From NCBI GenBank assembly GCA_036744635.1, contig DAIOHQ010000259.1:1-6577 (forward strand): a stretch of DNA of 6,577 bases, given 5' to 3'. Under the pieces are notes generated by a model, which did no database searches, was not told where the DNA came from, and was given only the letters and a program-made list of their open reading frames with translations. Source of the DNA: DAIOHQ01 sp036744635. GTDB taxonomy: Bacteria; Planctomycetota; Phycisphaerae; Tepidisphaerales; Tepidisphaeraceae. Both the position numbers and the translations under genes were made by a program. The stretch's first letter is position 1, and every line of letters begins with the position of its first letter. Below are positions 5,449 through 6,577 of this stretch, piece after piece.

Positions 5449-6482
5449 GCATCACCTTCCTGCGACGGATCGTTCCTCTGCTGTTGCTGAGCGCGATGGC
5501 CGGCATCGCGATGGCGGGTGATGCGCACGCGCCGGCCTCCCTGCCCGCGCCCGCCTCGGCTCCGCTGGCCGATCCATTCGCCGGCAATGCCTGCGTGGAC
5601 TGCCACCGCAACCTCCCCGGCCGCTCCAGCGAGATCGTCGAGCTGGAATGGAAGCAGAGCGTACACCACGCCGCCAACGTCGGCTGCGAAGGCTGCCACG
5701 GCGGAGACGCCTCGGTGGCGCGCGCGCAGTTTTCTTCCGACCAGGCCTGGAAGCGGGCCGCGCACCAGGACCGCAACCCGGAATTCCTGCTGATGAAAAG
5801 CGGCAACGAGTTCGCCAGCGCCCCGCGCGGCCGCAGCGTTTCCTATTTCTGCGGGCGCTGCCATGCCAGGATCAAGGAGCAGCACCTCGGCAGCCCGCAC
5901 GGCGAATTCGGCGACCCGAGCTGCCTCTTCTGCCACGGCCAGGGCTCGCACAAAATAACTCATCCCACCGCCGACATCATCGACACGCGGCAGCGCTCGG
6001 AGGGGGGACGCTGCAGCCCCTGCCACCGCTCCGGCACCATGCAGTCCGTGGCGCGGATCAAGACGCTGCTGATCGATACCGAAGAGCAGATCAAGACGTC
6101 TGGCCAGCTTTACAAGCAGCTCGAGGAGTGGGGCTACCGCAGCCTTGAGCTGGAAAAACTCCACCACCATGCCAACGAGGTGCGCTCGCAGCAGCGGCAG
6201 ATCTTCCATAGCTTCAACCTGCGCGACATCAACAATTTCGCCGCCGAGATTCAGGGGAGCGTCGAGCGAACCACCGCCACCTTCGAGCTGGTGCAGCGCC
6301 TGCGGGCCACGCAGCGGCAGCAGACCCGCATGGGCCTGATCGCCGTTACCCTGCTGCTGACGTTCGCCGGCCTGCTGGTCTACTACAAGCACGCCTTCCT
6401 CGATCACCACGACGAACCCCCCCACGAGCCAACCGCCGAAGAGCGAAAAAACGCCGCCGCCTCGGAGACCATCAAGCGCTGA
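5445..6482 (+). CDS. membrane-anchored pentahaem c-type cytochrome
   Basis: A 345-residue cytochrome, probably the Rieske partner that replaces cytochrome c1/f. The signal peptide is residues 1-24 (FLRRIV, hydrophobic core, AMA). Five CXXCH motifs lie at residues 50, 81, 136, 160 and 190, with further His (74, 75, 107, 147, 152, 169, 173) available as distal ligands. Residues 200-295 have no haem motif and look long-helical (IKTLLIDTEEQIKTSGQL and LHHHANEVRSQQRQIFHSF), reminiscent of the helical C-terminal region of hydroxylamine-oxidoreductase/c554-like multihaem proteins, but I cannot assign a family. A single C-terminal helix (297-314) anchors it, followed by a polar, His/Glu/Lys tail of about 30 residues predicted to be cytoplasmic. 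Start ATG 5445 has RBS GGAGG (5433-5437) inside the preceding gene and overlaps its TGA; upstream codons in the frame are within subunit IV and are not used. Confidence 0.88.
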   Translation: MSITFLRRIVPLLLLSAMAGIAMAGDAHAPASLPAPASAPLADPFAGNACVDCHRNLPGRSSEIVELEWKQSVHHAANVGCEGCHGGDASVARAQFSSDQAWKRAAHQDRNPEFLLMKSGNEFASAPRGRSVSYFCGRCHARIKEQHLGSPHGEFGDPSCLFCHGQGSHKITHPTADIIDTRQRSEGGRCSPCHRSGTMQSVARIKTLLIDTEEQIKTSGQLYKQLEEWGYRSLELEKLHHHANEVRSQQRQIFHSFNLRDINNFAAEIQGSVERTTATFELVQRLRATQRQQTRMGLIAVTLLLTFAGLLVYYKHAFLDHHDEPPHEPTAEERKNAAASETIKR

Positions 6483-6503
6483 GCCCCTGCTCCGGGTAGA
6501 CTT

Positions 6504-6560
6504 GGTGGGGCGGAATTCCTGCCACGGGTGTAACTCTTGTTTGTGGCGGCCCCACCTTTT
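6504..6560 (+). terminator. probable intrinsic terminator after the operon
   Basis: GGTGGGGC (6504-6511) pairs perfectly with GCCCCACC (6549-6556), and an inner pair GCCAC (6521-6525)/GTGGC (6543-6547) extends the stem; TTTT (6557-6560) follows directly. It begins 22 nt after the last stop codon. The T-run is short and the apical loop large (17 nt), so efficiency is uncertain. The left arm also shares GGTGGGGC with the repeat at 178-185, so it may be a repeat-derived hairpin. Confidence 0.5.
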
Positions 6561-6577
6561 ACCCCCTCTCCCGGTAC

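Noticed and set aside
5364..6425. 353-residue minus-strand frame
   Set aside because: Antisense to the pentahaem cytochrome with its five CXXCH motifs; Gly/Ala/Val-rich shadow.
1..6577. tRNA, rRNA, CRISPR array, transposase or riboswitch
   Set aside because: None seen: no cloverleaf with a CCA-type end, no regularly spaced direct repeats, no transposase motif, and no long structured leader before any gene.

Overview
The window is dominated by one tightly packed, rightward operon (about 1195-6482) that encodes a bc-type (Rieske/cytochrome b) quinol:cytochrome c oxidoreductase combined with two multihaem c-type cytochromes. The DNA is GC-rich in the genes. The text of the proteins (Thr/Pro/Gln-rich linkers such as ATRPTTQ, split cytochrome b, multihaem partners) and the tandem short-hairpin repeat at the left recall Planctomycetota or another deep-branching anaerobic or facultative Gram-negative lineage; this assignment is an inference and is only moderately supported. 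Exported, Tat-type and C-terminally anchored proteins all point to a bacterium with a periplasm.

Layout. 1-459: no gene I can support; it holds two perfect 8-bp hairpins in tandem (REP-like). 460-864 (minus strand): a small three-helix membrane protein of unknown function. 865-1194: divergent intergenic region with an abrupt AT-rich block, a sigma70-like promoter, two copies of a palindromic AAAATAGGAC-type element 63 bp apart, and a very good sigma54 -24/-12 match placed 38 bp before a GTG start. 1195-2640: a secreted cytochrome with up to 15 haem sites. 2621-3682: exported thioredoxin-fold protein without the CXXC motif, fused to TPRs. 3686-4117: Rieske iron-sulphur protein with a Tat signal-anchor. 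4128-4787: cytochrome b6-type subunit with four haem-ligand histidines and the haem c(i) cysteine. 4810-5448: subunit IV (PEWY) with four predicted helices. 5445-6482: pentahaem cytochrome with N-terminal signal peptide and C-terminal membrane anchor. 6504-6560: hairpin plus T-run, a plausible terminator.

How the genes may work together (inference). Quinol is oxidised at the site formed by cytochrome b/PEWY and the Rieske protein. One electron would be recycled across the membrane through the two b haems and haem c(i). The other would leave the Rieske centre to the membrane-anchored pentahaem protein, which takes the place of cytochrome c1 or f (neither is encoded here), and then to the 15-haem protein as a periplasmic electron conduit or pool. 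The Rieske protein lacks the Ser and Tyr that raise its potential in bc1 complexes, which fits a low-potential (menaquinol) system. The TPR/thioredoxin-fold protein, made from an RBS inside the first gene, is probably an assembly factor or scaffold. Every gene junction is 22 bp or less or overlapping, so the six genes look translationally coupled.
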